Origin: CAZNER01 sp964572065
GTDB lineage: Bacteria; Patescibacteriota; Dojkabacteria; JAHIVN01
Assembly: GCA_964572065.1 (NCBI GenBank)
Contig: CAZNER010000032.1
Coordinates: 1-21,056 of the forward strand
Length of the DNA stretch: 21,056 nucleotides
Reading direction: 5' to 3'
The notes beneath the pieces are model-generated. The model had not been told where the DNA came from. It did not search any database and saw only the letters and a program-made list of their open reading frames with translations. Position 1 is the stretch's first letter. The number at the start of each line of letters is the position of its first letter. Positions 5,831 to 13,681 of the stretch are shown here, in pieces. Made by a program: the position numbers and the translations under genes.

Positions 5831-8800
5831 AATTTAAAATTTCTTATAAATATATAGCAATACTAGTTTTAATTATATTTTTTATACCATTTATGTTTTT
5901 ATCTCCTGCTGTAGAAAAGTCTGAGGCTGCAGCAGTGAGCTGGAATGGTGATGGAGACGGATCAACATGGGAGGATGGTGATAATTGGAATAGTGATTCA
6001 CAGCCGGGTGCGGATGATGATGTAACAATCGATTTAAGTGTTACTGTTAATATTAATGGAAGCACAACTATTAACTCTTTGACTTTAGGTGGTTCGAATT
6101 CACCTACATTAAACTTTGATTATGATGCAATAACAGATGGAGCTTTAATAATTGATGATGGTGATTTGACTATTAATTCAGGTGCTGATATTACACATAC
6201 AGCTGGTACCTCTACGGTTGGAGGAACTATATATATTGATATTCAATCTGGTGATGCAGATATAGTGGGTACTATCAATGTAGATGAAAAGGGTTATGCT
6301 TCTTCAGAAGGTACAGGGCAGGGAGGAAACAGCAGTAGTGGTTCAGGAGGAGCTGGGTATGGGGGAGAAGGTGGAGAGGGAGTTGGTTCTGGAGGAGTGA
6401 CTTATGGAAGTATAACAGCACCAGAAGATCTGGGGAGTGGTGGTGGAAAAGGATGGACAGCTGGTGGTGCGGGAGGAGGTGCTGTAAAATTAAATATATC
6501 TTCAGGGACAATTGATATTGATGGTAGTATCACATCTAATGGGGGTGATGCTGCTTATGATAGAGATGGCGGAGGAAGTGGAGGTTCTATTTATATTATT
6601 ACAAATGTTTTAGATGGAACCGGAAGTGTAACTTCTAATGGAGGTTTAGGTAGTACAAAATATGAATCAGCAGGAGGAGGGGGAGGAAGAGTATCTTTAG
6701 TTTATAAAACGGATAGCTCAAGTTTAACAGTAACAGCTTATGGTAAGATTGGAAAAACGTATAGATTTGGAGGGGCAGGAACTATTTATAAAAAAGATAC
6801 GGATGATACATATGGTGACTTAATTGTGGATAATAATGATTTGAACTGGTCAACAGATTTTTATTATGGAAGGACGCCTTTGGGATCAGGGGTAACTTAT
6901 GATGATATTACTATATCGAATTATGGAAATTTAGAAATAACAGCGACTAGTAATGAGACATATAGTTCATTAACGTGGAATAATGAAGGAATAATAACTG
7001 ATAGTGGAGGGACATTCAGTATAGTAAGTGGTGGAGGAAGTATAACAGTACCATCAACAGCGATACTTTTTGCAAACACAACGAGGACATTTTCATCAAT
7101 GTCAATTAATGGTACTGTGACGCATTCAAATAATGAGACGAGTGAGACATATAAAATTGATGTAACTGTAAGTGGGAATCTTACAGTTAGCGGAACAGGA
7201 GAGATAAATGTAGACGAAAGAGGATATATATATGAAGAAGGTACAGGTGCGGGGAGTGGAAGCAGTAGTGGTTCAGGAGGTGCTGGTTATGGTGGAGAAG
7301 GTGGATCATCAGCAGTATCTGGAGGGGTAACGTATGGGAGTGTAACAGCGCCGGAAGATTTGGGAAGTGGAGGAGGAAAAGGATGGACTGCAGGTGGTTC
7401 AGGAGGAGGTGCTATAAAATTAAATGTAACAGGTACTACAAATATAGGAGGTACAATTTCTTCTGATGGTGGAGATTACGGTGAAGTTCATAAAGATGGA
7501 GGAGGAAGTGGGGGTTCTATTTATATAACAACAGGTACGTTAAGTGGGTCTGGTACAATAACAGCAGATGGAGGTCAAGGAGGAGATAAATCAGGAGGAG
7601 GTGGAGGAGGAAGAATTGCCATGATTTATACAACAGATAGCTCAAGTTTAACATTGACTGCTTATGGAGGAACAGGGATGACTGATAGATTTGGAGGAGC
7701 AGGGACAATATATACAAAAGATACAGGTGAGAGTTATGGTGACTTACTAATAGATAATAATGATGAAAATGGGACAACAGATATATATTATGGGAGAACA
7801 CCATTAGGATCAGGATTGACATATGATGAGATAACTGTATCGAATTATGGGGATCTGGAGATAACAGGGACATGTAATGCGACATACAGTACATTAACAT
7901 GGAGTAATGAAGGAATAATAACTGATAGTGGAGGGACATTCAGTATAGTAAGTGGTGGAGGAAGTATAACAGTACCATCAACAGCGATACTTTTTGCAAA
8001 CACAACGAGGACATTTTCATCAATGTCAATTAATGGTACTGTGACGCATTCAAATAATGAGACGAGTGAGACATATAAAATTGATGTAACTGTAAGTGGG
8101 AATCTTACAGTTAGCGGAACAGGAGAGATAAATGTAGACGAAAAAGGTTATATATCTGAGCAAGGGATAGGTGCTGGAGGCGGAAATTATAGTGGCTCAG
8201 GGGGAGGTGGTTATGGAGGAGTTGGAGGAGATGGAGGCGGGGCAAGCGGAGGAATAACATACGGTTCTGAAACAGCGCCAAATAATATAGGAAGTGGAGG
8301 AGGAGAAGGATGGAGTGCAGGAGGATCAGGAGGTGGTGCTATTATTTTGAGTGTAACTGGTACTACGGATGTGGATGGTTCTATTTCTTCGATTGGGGGA
8401 GATTATAGTGATAGAAAAGACGGTGGAGGAAGTGGAGGCTCAATTTATATAACTACAGGAACTATAGATGGTACAGGGACAATTGAGGCTGGAGGAGGAA
8501 CTGGAGGAAGTCAATCAGGTGGAGGAGGTGGTGGAAGAATTGCTATAATATATACTACAAATAATTGGGCTGGAAATACTTTGAGTAGCGCTGTAGCTAC
8601 ACCCGGTGGAACAGGTGGAAATGATAATGGAGATAATGGAACAGTGTATTTAGCTGGTTCGAATAGCCCTCCAGTTGCTTCAAGTGTTTCAATTGATAGC
8701 GGAGCATCTGATATTGATCTTACTGAAAATACAACAACTGAGGTTGTATGTGCTGCAACAGTAACAGATACAGATGGTTATGTTGATATACTTTCTGTTG

Positions 8801-9468
8801 AGGCTAAATTATATAGGACTAGTGTAGGGCATTCAGCTTCTGATGATAATAATAATCACTATACTCTTAGCGGTGATACAGAGTGTGTCCCTTCAAATGG
8901 AGGTGGTGATACCGAAGATTATACATGTACATTTGATGTATATTTTCATGCAGATCCAACAGATAGTGGATCTATATATGAAACAGATGACTGGACTTGC
9001 CGAGTTATGCCATCAGATAGTGATGGTGAGGGGACTGCAGATACGGATACCATAGAGATAAATACTTTGATAGCACTTAGTGTTTCTTCTTCAATTGATT
9101 ACGGCAACTTACAGCAGGGAGAGGATACTGGAAGTAGTAATCAAACTACAGTTGTAACAAATACTGGTAATGCAATCATTGATTTAGAGGTTTCGGGGAA
9201 TGGGAGTAGTATGTGTACTGATTTTCCAACATGCTCTGGGGATGTTTTAGGTGTTACTAACCAAGAATATTCTTTAAGTACATTTAGTTATGGGAGTGGG
9301 AGTGATTTATCAACTACTCCTGCAACTATAGATATTACTATACCAAAACCAACGACGTCACCTTCAAATCAAGAAGATAATATGTATTGGGGAATAGGGA
9401 TTCCTTCAATGCAATCAGGTGGTTTATATGAAGGTGAAAATATTTTTACAGCATTAGATAATAGTTAG
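5827..9468 (+). CDS. Giant Gly-rich repeat surface protein, putative adhesin
   Basis: 1213 residues. A signal helix (about 9-27, cleavage probably after SEA/AA near 35) is followed by a W-x-G-D-x-D...W..G.NW opening typical of large beta-helical adhesins. Three long repeats of about 308-310 residues come next. Each has a strand-rich part (INVDE.GY, TFSIVSGGGSITVPS) and a glycine-dense part (GSGGAGYGGEGG, GSGGG.GW.AGG.GGGA, DGGGSGGSIYI, GGGGGGR). The C-terminus (about 948-1213) carries the same two-domain module as the 574-residue protein. The fold is probably an elongated beta-solenoid, and the role adhesion or a surface layer. Glycine dominates the repeats and the codons there are G-rich. 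Translation is coupled to the upstream membrane protein by an ATGA overlap. A 239-base stretch is identical between repeats 2 and 3. No catalytic motif is seen. Confidence 0.85.
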   Translation: MKFKISYKYIAILVLIIFFIPFMFLSPAVEKSEAAAVSWNGDGDGSTWEDGDNWNSDSQPGADDDVTIDLSVTVNINGSTTINSLTLGGSNSPTLNFDYDAITDGALIIDDGDLTINSGADITHTAGTSTVGGTIYIDIQSGDADIVGTINVDEKGYASSEGTGQGGNSSSGSGGAGYGGEGGEGVGSGGVTYGSITAPEDLGSGGGKGWTAGGAGGGAVKLNISSGTIDIDGSITSNGGDAAYDRDGGGSGGSIYIITNVLDGTGSVTSNGGLGSTKYESAGGGGGRVSLVYKTDSSSLTVTAYGKIGKTYRFGGAGTIYKKDTDDTYGDLIVDNNDLNWSTDFYYGRTPLGSGVTYDDITISNYGNLEITATSNETYSSLTWNNEGIITDSGGTFSIVSGGGSITVPSTAILFANTTRTFSSMSINGTVTHSNNETSETYKIDVTVSGNLTVSGTGEINVDERGYIYEEGTGAGSGSSSGSGGAGYGGEGGSSAVSGGVTYGSVTAPEDLGSGGGKGWTAGGSGGGAIKLNVTGTTNIGGTISSDGGDYGEVHKDGGGSGGSIYITTGTLSGSGTITADGGQGGDKSGGGGGGRIAMIYTTDSSSLTLTAYGGTGMTDRFGGAGTIYTKDTGESYGDLLIDNNDENGTTDIYYGRTPLGSGLTYDEITVSNYGDLEITGTCNATYSTLTWSNEGIITDSGGTFSIVSGGGSITVPSTAILFANTTRTFSSMSINGTVTHSNNETSETYKIDVTVSGNLTVSGTGEINVDEKGYISEQGIGAGGGNYSGSGGGGYGGVGGDGGGASGGITYGSETAPNNIGSGGGEGWSAGGSGGGAIILSVTGTTDVDGSISSIGGDYSDRKDGGGSGGSIYITTGTIDGTGTIEAGGGTGGSQSGGGGGGRIAIIYTTNNWAGNTLSSAVATPGGTGGNDNGDNGTVYLAGSNSPPVASSVSIDSGASDIDLTENTTTEVVCAATVTDTDGYVDILSVEAKLYRTSVGHSASDDNNNHYTLSGDTECVPSNGGGDTEDYTCTFDVYFHADPTDSGSIYETDDWTCRVMPSDSDGEGTADTDTIEINTLIALSVSSSIDYGNLQQGEDTGSSNQTTVVTNTGNAIIDLEVSGNGSSMCTDFPTCSGDVLGVTNQEYSLSTFSYGSGSDLSTTPATIDITIPKPTTSPSNQEDNMYWGIGIPSMQSGGLYEGENIFTALDNS
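6981..7219 (+). repeat. 239-base exact direct repeat, copy 1
   Basis: Inside the giant repeat protein, encoding residues about 386-465. By base-by-base comparison it is identical to 7905-8143 at a spacing of 924 bases (308 codons, in frame). Sequence on both sides diverges, including synonymous sites. Confidence 0.95.
7905..8143 (+). repeat. 239-base exact direct repeat, copy 2
   Basis: Identical partner of 6981-7219, encoding residues about 694-773. Recombination between the two copies would delete or add exactly one 308-residue repeat and keep the frame, a route to length variation of the surface protein. Confidence 0.95.
8668..9468 (+). other. C-terminal two-domain module, copy 2
   Basis: Residues about 948-1213 of the giant repeat protein: an Ig-like part with SVSIDSGAS, LTENTTTE, KLYRTS and YFHAD, then a terminal part (from about 1081) with SSIDYGN, GSSNQTTVVT, YSLSTFSYGSG, MYWGIGIPS and GLYEGEN. 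Order and spacing match the end of the 574-residue protein. Confidence 0.8.
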
Positions 9469-9479
9469 CTAGTATAATA

Positions 9480-10484
9480 TCAAATCATCTCAAAACCTCT
9501 AGAAGCTACCATTGCTGCATTATCAACACAGTATTCAAGATCAGGATAATAAATATCAAAATTTTCTTTATATGCTATTCTACCTAATTTATCGCGAAGA
9601 CGTGAATTGGCACTGACTCCTCCTGCCATAGTGATTATATTTACTTTGAGCTGTTTTGCAGCATTTACTGTTTTTGATATTAAAACGTCTACAACTGCTT
9701 CTTGGAATGATGCTGCAATATCTGATTTCCAATTATTGCAAAGCTCGCTATATAAATCTTTTTGTTCAGAGTATCTATTGCATTCTTTTTGAATAGTAGA
9801 AACTTTTTTCTTTACTGCTGTTTTTAGACCTGAAAAGCTAAAGTCATAATTGTTACTTTTTATCATAGGTCTAGGAAAGTCATATGTTGATTCATTTCCT
9901 AATCTTGAGATTTTATTAATTACAGGTCCTCCTGGATATCCTAGGTCAAGTAGTCTAGCTATTTTATCAAAGGCTTCACCTGCAGCATCATCTCTTGTTT
10001 TACCTATTATTTTAGTTTGTGAAGAGTTAGTTACTAAGCGTATTTCAGTATGACCTCCAGAAACCAGAAGACATAAGTAGGGATATTTTATTTTTTTTAA
10101 TTCTTTTTTGTTTTTTGCGAGCCAAATACCACTTATATGGGCTTCTAAGTGGTTGACTTCTATTAGAGGCAAATTATTGGAAAGTGCTAAACCTGATGCG
10201 AATCCGTATCCAACAGTTAATGCAGGAGGAAGACCGGGTTCTTTGGATACAGCTATTGCTTTCAGTTCATTTATTTTGGTATTAGATTTTTTAAATGCTT
10301 CTTTTGTTACAACTGGAAGGAGTTCTAGATGTTTTCTAGACGCAACTTCTGGTACGACACCTCCATATTTACTATGTAATTTTGCTTGTGAAGCAACAAT
10401 ATTTGAAAGAACAATTCTTTTATCTTGAACTACTGCAGTAGATGTTTCATCACATGTTGTTTCTATACCTAATATTTTAGTCAT
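9480..10484 (-). CDS. tsaD: tRNA N6-threonylcarbamoyladenosine transferase TsaD
   Basis: 334 residues, the usual length. TsaD transfers the threonylcarbamoyl group from TC-AMP to A37 of ANN-decoding tRNAs, working with TsaB and TsaE in bacteria. Visible motifs are the N-terminal ASKHA phosphate loop GIETTCDET (6-14), EVASRKH (46-52), the metal-binding N-HLEAH with His112 and His116, SGGHT (142-146), GEAFDK (169-174), GGVSAN (288-293) and Asp321 in DNAAM. His112, His116 and Asp321 correspond to the known iron ligands. Two positions differ from the common form: HLEAH instead of HxEGH, and GLPPAL instead of GLPGxL. The gene stops in TGA, converging within 12 bases on the surface locus. An extended -10 lies just upstream, so it may be transcribed independently of the glycosyltransferase gene behind it. 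Confidence 0.96.
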   Translation of the reverse strand: MTKILGIETTCDETSTAVVQDKRIVLSNIVASQAKLHSKYGGVVPEVASRKHLELLPVVTKEAFKKSNTKINELKAIAVSKEPGLPPALTVGYGFASGLALSNNLPLIEVNHLEAHISGIWLAKNKKELKKIKYPYLCLLVSGGHTEIRLVTNSSQTKIIGKTRDDAAGEAFDKIARLLDLGYPGGPVINKISRLGNESTYDFPRPMIKSNNYDFSFSGLKTAVKKKVSTIQKECNRYSEQKDLYSELCNNWKSDIAASFQEAVVDVLISKTVNAAKQLKVNIITMAGGVSANSRLRDKLGRIAYKENFDIYYPDLEYCVDNAAMVASRGFEMI

Positions 10485-10508
10485 TATTTAATTAATAAAT
10501 ATTTTTGA

Positions 10509-10517
10509 ATTATAACA
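10509..10517 (-). promoter_or_regulatory. Candidate extended -10 promoter for tsaD
   Basis: Minus-strand TGTTATAAT, an extended -10 with a perfect TATAAT hexamer, about 25 bases before the tsaD start. No good -35 is seen at the right spacing, as expected for extended -10 promoters. Confidence 0.4.
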
Positions 10518-10568
10518 TAAAATATTACTTCGATCTGGGAAGTTATATGACAATATTATTAAGAAAAA

Positions 10569-11702
10569 TTATATTTTATAAGCTTCGAATATTCTATAAA
10601 TTAGATTTTTCCACAAATATTTTTTAGCTTCTTTTTTTGCATTTATTCCTTTTTGTTTTCGAATCCTAGAATTTTTCAATAAATTATTTATATTAATCAT
10701 CCATCCCCATTGATCTTGGGGATCTAAAAGAATTCCAAAATTTTCTTTGACAATATCTGATGGACCTCCTACATTAGTTGTTATAACAGGGACACCTTGA
10801 GCCATTGATTCAAGAAGCACTACACCAAAAGCTTCATGTTTACTGGGATATAGAAATAAATCTGCTGTTGCATATGCATTTATTGTGTTTTCATGTTTTA
10901 TAGGGCCTGTAAATATTACATTTACAGAAGATTTATATAGTTTTTTATATTTTGCTGAGGCATTATCATCTGGTCCTGCAAATATGAAAAGTGTATTTGA
11001 TAATTGTTTTACTGCTATTTCTAAGTTTTCTAGACCCTTAACACTATTCAATCTACCTAGAAAAAGGACAGTATATTTGTATTTATCTATTGGAATTTTA
11101 AAATTTTTAATGAATGCTTGTTTATTACCTTTTATAAAAGCAGATTTGGTTATTCCGTTTGGGATAACAATTATTCTATCTTTTTTAATATTAAACTTTT
11201 TTAAGTAAGGGATTTCAGAAGGTGTCAGGCATATTACCTTATCAATGAAGCCAGAAAATATTTTTCCAAAAGTTAAATCATGCAGTTTTACAAAAAACTG
11301 AAGAATCCTACTTCTTGATTTCGTAACAAATGGATTGTGTGTTGTTACAACTATTCTTTTTCTTTTAAGCTTTGCTGCAATTAAGGAAGCATAGACTTCA
11401 AATTTCCTAAATCCATGTACATGTAGTACATCAAAGTTAGTTTTTAAGAGGTTAAAGAATAATCCGGGATATATTTTATAAAATTGACTGAAGCTAAACC
11501 ATGTTTTGAATCTTCTAATCTTTATTTTACCTAATTTATCTTTTTTCTGTTGGATTCTTTTTTTCAATCTAGTAGAGTCAGAACAATAAACGGAAACCTT
11601 GTGACCATTTTTTATTAGTTCATTAGATAAATCTAAAACCTGCTGTTCTACTCCGCCGTGAACCGGATGAAAAAAAGTTGTGATTTGAATTATTTTCGCC
11701 AT
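10569..11702 (-). CDS. GT4-type glycosyltransferase
   Basis: 377-residue GT-B fold glycosyltransferase of the GT4 kind. N-terminal acceptor-side domain: HPVHGGVEQQ (12-21) and HVHG (94-97). C-terminal nucleotide-sugar domain: IPNGI (180-184), FLGRLNSVKGLE (214-225), and the E-x7-E motif from Glu290 to Glu298, followed by the G-V-P-V-I-T-T-N-V-G-G-P stretch. The family moves sugars from UDP- or GDP-sugars to lipids, polysaccharides or proteins using a retaining mechanism; donor and acceptor cannot be told from sequence. No membrane helix is obvious, so it is probably cytoplasmic or peripheral. The gene is upstream of and co-directional with tsaD (84 bases apart) and divergent from the J-domain gene. 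A role in cell-envelope glycan synthesis is likely given the family. Confidence 0.9.
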   Translation of the reverse strand: MAKIIQITTFFHPVHGGVEQQVLDLSNELIKNGHKVSVYCSDSTRLKKRIQQKKDKLGKIKIRRFKTWFSFSQFYKIYPGLFFNLLKTNFDVLHVHGFRKFEVYASLIAAKLKRKRIVVTTHNPFVTKSRSRILQFFVKLHDLTFGKIFSGFIDKVICLTPSEIPYLKKFNIKKDRIIVIPNGITKSAFIKGNKQAFIKNFKIPIDKYKYTVLFLGRLNSVKGLENLEIAVKQLSNTLFIFAGPDDNASAKYKKLYKSSVNVIFTGPIKHENTINAYATADLFLYPSKHEAFGVVLLESMAQGVPVITTNVGGPSDIVKENFGILLDPQDQWGWMININNLLKNSRIRKQKGINAKKEAKKYLWKNLIYRIFEAYKI

Positions 11703-11762
11703 TATTATTGATTATATTATAATAATAAAGGAGTATATAATACAAGGTTTTGAATTTTAGTC

Positions 11763-11791
11763 TTTTCATCAAAATTTAAATAGTATATTCT
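11763..11791 (+). promoter_or_regulatory. Possible promoter for the J-domain gene
   Basis: TTTTCA (11763-11768), 17 bases, TATTCT (11786-11791); each box matches consensus at 4 of 6. Predicted start is about 20 bases before the ATG. The opposite strand of this divergent region also has TATAAT-like boxes that may serve the glycosyltransferase. Confidence 0.35.
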
Positions 11792-11816
11792 TTATTTATA
11801 GTTAAATTGAAATATT

Positions 11817-13355
11817 ATGGCTCAATATAAAGATTATTATAATATTTTAGGTGTTGATAGAGATGCTGATGAGAAAGATATTAAAAGAGCTTACAGAGGG
11901 CTTACACGGCAGTTTCATCCGGATGTTAATCCTGGTGAAGAACGAGCAGAAGAGCAAATGAGGGAAATAAATGAAGCATATGGAGTCTTAAGTGATCCTG
12001 AGAAAAGGGCTGAGTATGATAGATTAGGATTAGAGGTTGAAGGTCAATATCGTGGATCAGGGACAGGATATACAGGTTGGAATACATTTAGTTGGGGATT
12101 TGGTGGTTCATCATATTTTGATGAAGTTCTCAGGGAGGTCTTTTGTGCAGGAGGAATGGGAAAAAGTCCTTTTTATCGTAAACCTAATACTCCTCCTGAA
12201 TCACAACCAGTATCTAGAGGTAAAGCGGATACAATACCAGGTGAACGTAAAAAGGAAAAAATAGAGCTATATATACATAAACACTTTTTATTATTTATGA
12301 AAGCTTATTTGAGAGTAAAAAGAGGTGAGGATTACTGTCTATGTATAAGACCCTGGAATATGGGAGCAGGACGTGATTTGGATACTCCTTTATGGAGGAT
12401 TAGAAGATTAGGAGAGGAAATAGTAGTAGAGGTGTCTAATGCATTAGCAGGAGAAAATACATTATCTCATGAATTGTCTATAAACTTTAAGTGGATGAAT
12501 ATTGAAGGAATTATGTGGAGACAAATGTACGGAGAAAAATTAGAAGAGTACTTGAAGAAGTTAAGAGAATTAGTGGAAAGTCATGATGTTTTACAAGAAG
12601 ATAGAGATTTACTATTAGAAATTAATTTCTTGGGAAGAGAAGTAGTTAATGAATTAAATCTTACTGTGCCACCTTCGGTAAAAAGAGGAGATGTAGAAGC
12701 TTTATTGAGGAACGATCAAAGTTATTTGGATTTAGATATATATAGAGAAGGTGAGAGATTAATCGGAAGGAAGGAGGATTTAGCATTATTAGCTTTACTT
12801 GTACAGAATTATGAAGGAAGGCTACCAGGTGGCAGTTATGTTTTAGCTATAACTAAGAAGCAAGGTATGAGAATTGAAAGGTATTATAGAGAACAAACCG
12901 CTCCTTTGTGGTTATTGAAAGTTGAAAATGGGCGTATTCGAGGAATTCATGAATCTATTTATCATCCAAAACATGGAGAAGGTGAGTGGGCAAAAAGTTT
13001 TATCTCGACAATGACAAAATTTGCAGTAAAAATAGCAAGGGGAGGTACAGCTTCTGGTTTACAGGAAACATTAATTGAATCAGGGAGAATATATGGAGTG
13101 ACAGAAATAAATCATATAGGAATAATTAAGAGAGGGGAGGGGGAATTTTCTAGAAAAGTTGAAAGATATTATATTCATGATGTTGTAGAAGGTAGGTCAG
13201 GTGTTAATATATCTATTGTAGAAGGACCTCGAAGTTGGAATCCAGAAGATATTTTTAGTTGTGCAGGAGAAGGTAAATTAGAGAGATTAAGATTTGACCC
13301 TGAAAGATGGAGAAATTTATATAGATATGGGAGAAGACCTGAGGTAAATTATTAA
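11817..13355 (+). CDS. J-domain protein with large unrecognised C-terminal region
   Basis: 512 residues. Residues about 5-70 are a clear J domain: DYYNILGV, helix II basic residues, HPD at 34-36, and the helix III/IV pattern EQMREINEAYGVLSDPEKRAEYD. It should stimulate an Hsp70 (DnaK). A short Gly/Phe/Ser/Trp-rich linker (about 77-100) follows. The CxxCxGxG zinc fingers and the usual DnaJ substrate domains are absent. In their place is a soluble region of about 400 residues rich in Arg, Glu, Trp and Tyr that I do not recognise. It is therefore a class C (type III) J-protein, and the C-terminal part presumably selects the client. No signal or membrane helix is seen. The gene is divergent from the glycosyltransferase gene and stands alone. 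Calling it dnaJ would be misleading. Confidence 0.85.
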   Translation: MAQYKDYYNILGVDRDADEKDIKRAYRGLTRQFHPDVNPGEERAEEQMREINEAYGVLSDPEKRAEYDRLGLEVEGQYRGSGTGYTGWNTFSWGFGGSSYFDEVLREVFCAGGMGKSPFYRKPNTPPESQPVSRGKADTIPGERKKEKIELYIHKHFLLFMKAYLRVKRGEDYCLCIRPWNMGAGRDLDTPLWRIRRLGEEIVVEVSNALAGENTLSHELSINFKWMNIEGIMWRQMYGEKLEEYLKKLRELVESHDVLQEDRDLLLEINFLGREVVNELNLTVPPSVKRGDVEALLRNDQSYLDLDIYREGERLIGRKEDLALLALLVQNYEGRLPGGSYVLAITKKQGMRIERYYREQTAPLWLLKVENGRIRGIHESIYHPKHGEGEWAKSFISTMTKFAVKIARGGTASGLQETLIESGRIYGVTEINHIGIIKRGEGEFSRKVERYYIHDVVEGRSGVNISIVEGPRSWNPEDIFSCAGEGKLERLRFDPERWRNLYRYGRRPEVNY

Positions 13356-13359
13356 AAAA

Positions 13360-13581
13360 TTATTCACTTGTTTGAACAAGATTTCTTCTTAATTCTTCTA
13401 TATTTATACTTCCATTAGGATTTAAATATATCGTATTAATTGATCCATCTGGGTTATATAGATCAGGTGGTAATTCTTCTGGTGTTATAATTTTTTCTTC
13501 TTCAAATCCAAGAAGAGATGCAATTTCTGGTAAAAGATCCCCATGATCATTAGTTATTGGTTTGGTAAGATTTCCAATCAC
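13360..13581 (-). CDS. Small hypothetical protein, start uncertain
   Basis: 73 codons from a GTG start, acidic, with two similar N-P/D-G-S-I-N turns near residues 43-59 and an E-x-L-P-P-D-L-Y segment. The frame remains open upstream to 13641 (about 20 more codons, Gln/Pro/Lys-rich) with no ATG, GTG or TTG. The real start is therefore the GTG, a rare codon, or lost. It is convergent with the J-domain gene (ending 4 bases away) and lies downstream of clpC on the same strand. No family recognised. The composition looks coding, but this could be a gene remnant. Confidence 0.45.
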   Translation of the reverse strand: MIGNLTKPITNDHGDLLPEIASLLGFEEEKIITPEELPPDLYNPDGSINTIYLNPNGSINIEELRRNLVQTSE

Positions 13582-13681
13582 AGTAAATATTAATTGGAGA
13601 TCTTTAGGACTATATGTTTTTGGTGGTTGCTGTTCTCTTTCTTAAGGAGTAGCAATATTATTTGTTCTTATATAAAATATT

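Noticed and set aside
7517..7939. Long minus-strand ORF inside the giant surface gene
   Set aside because: His/Leu/Ser-rich shadow of the Gly/Thr-rich repeats; the plus frame has signal peptide, repeats and a conserved end.
6200..8650. Regular direct repeats that might suggest a CRISPR array
   Set aside because: Repeats are in-frame 308-310-codon protein repeats, not short repeats with unique spacers; no cas genes.
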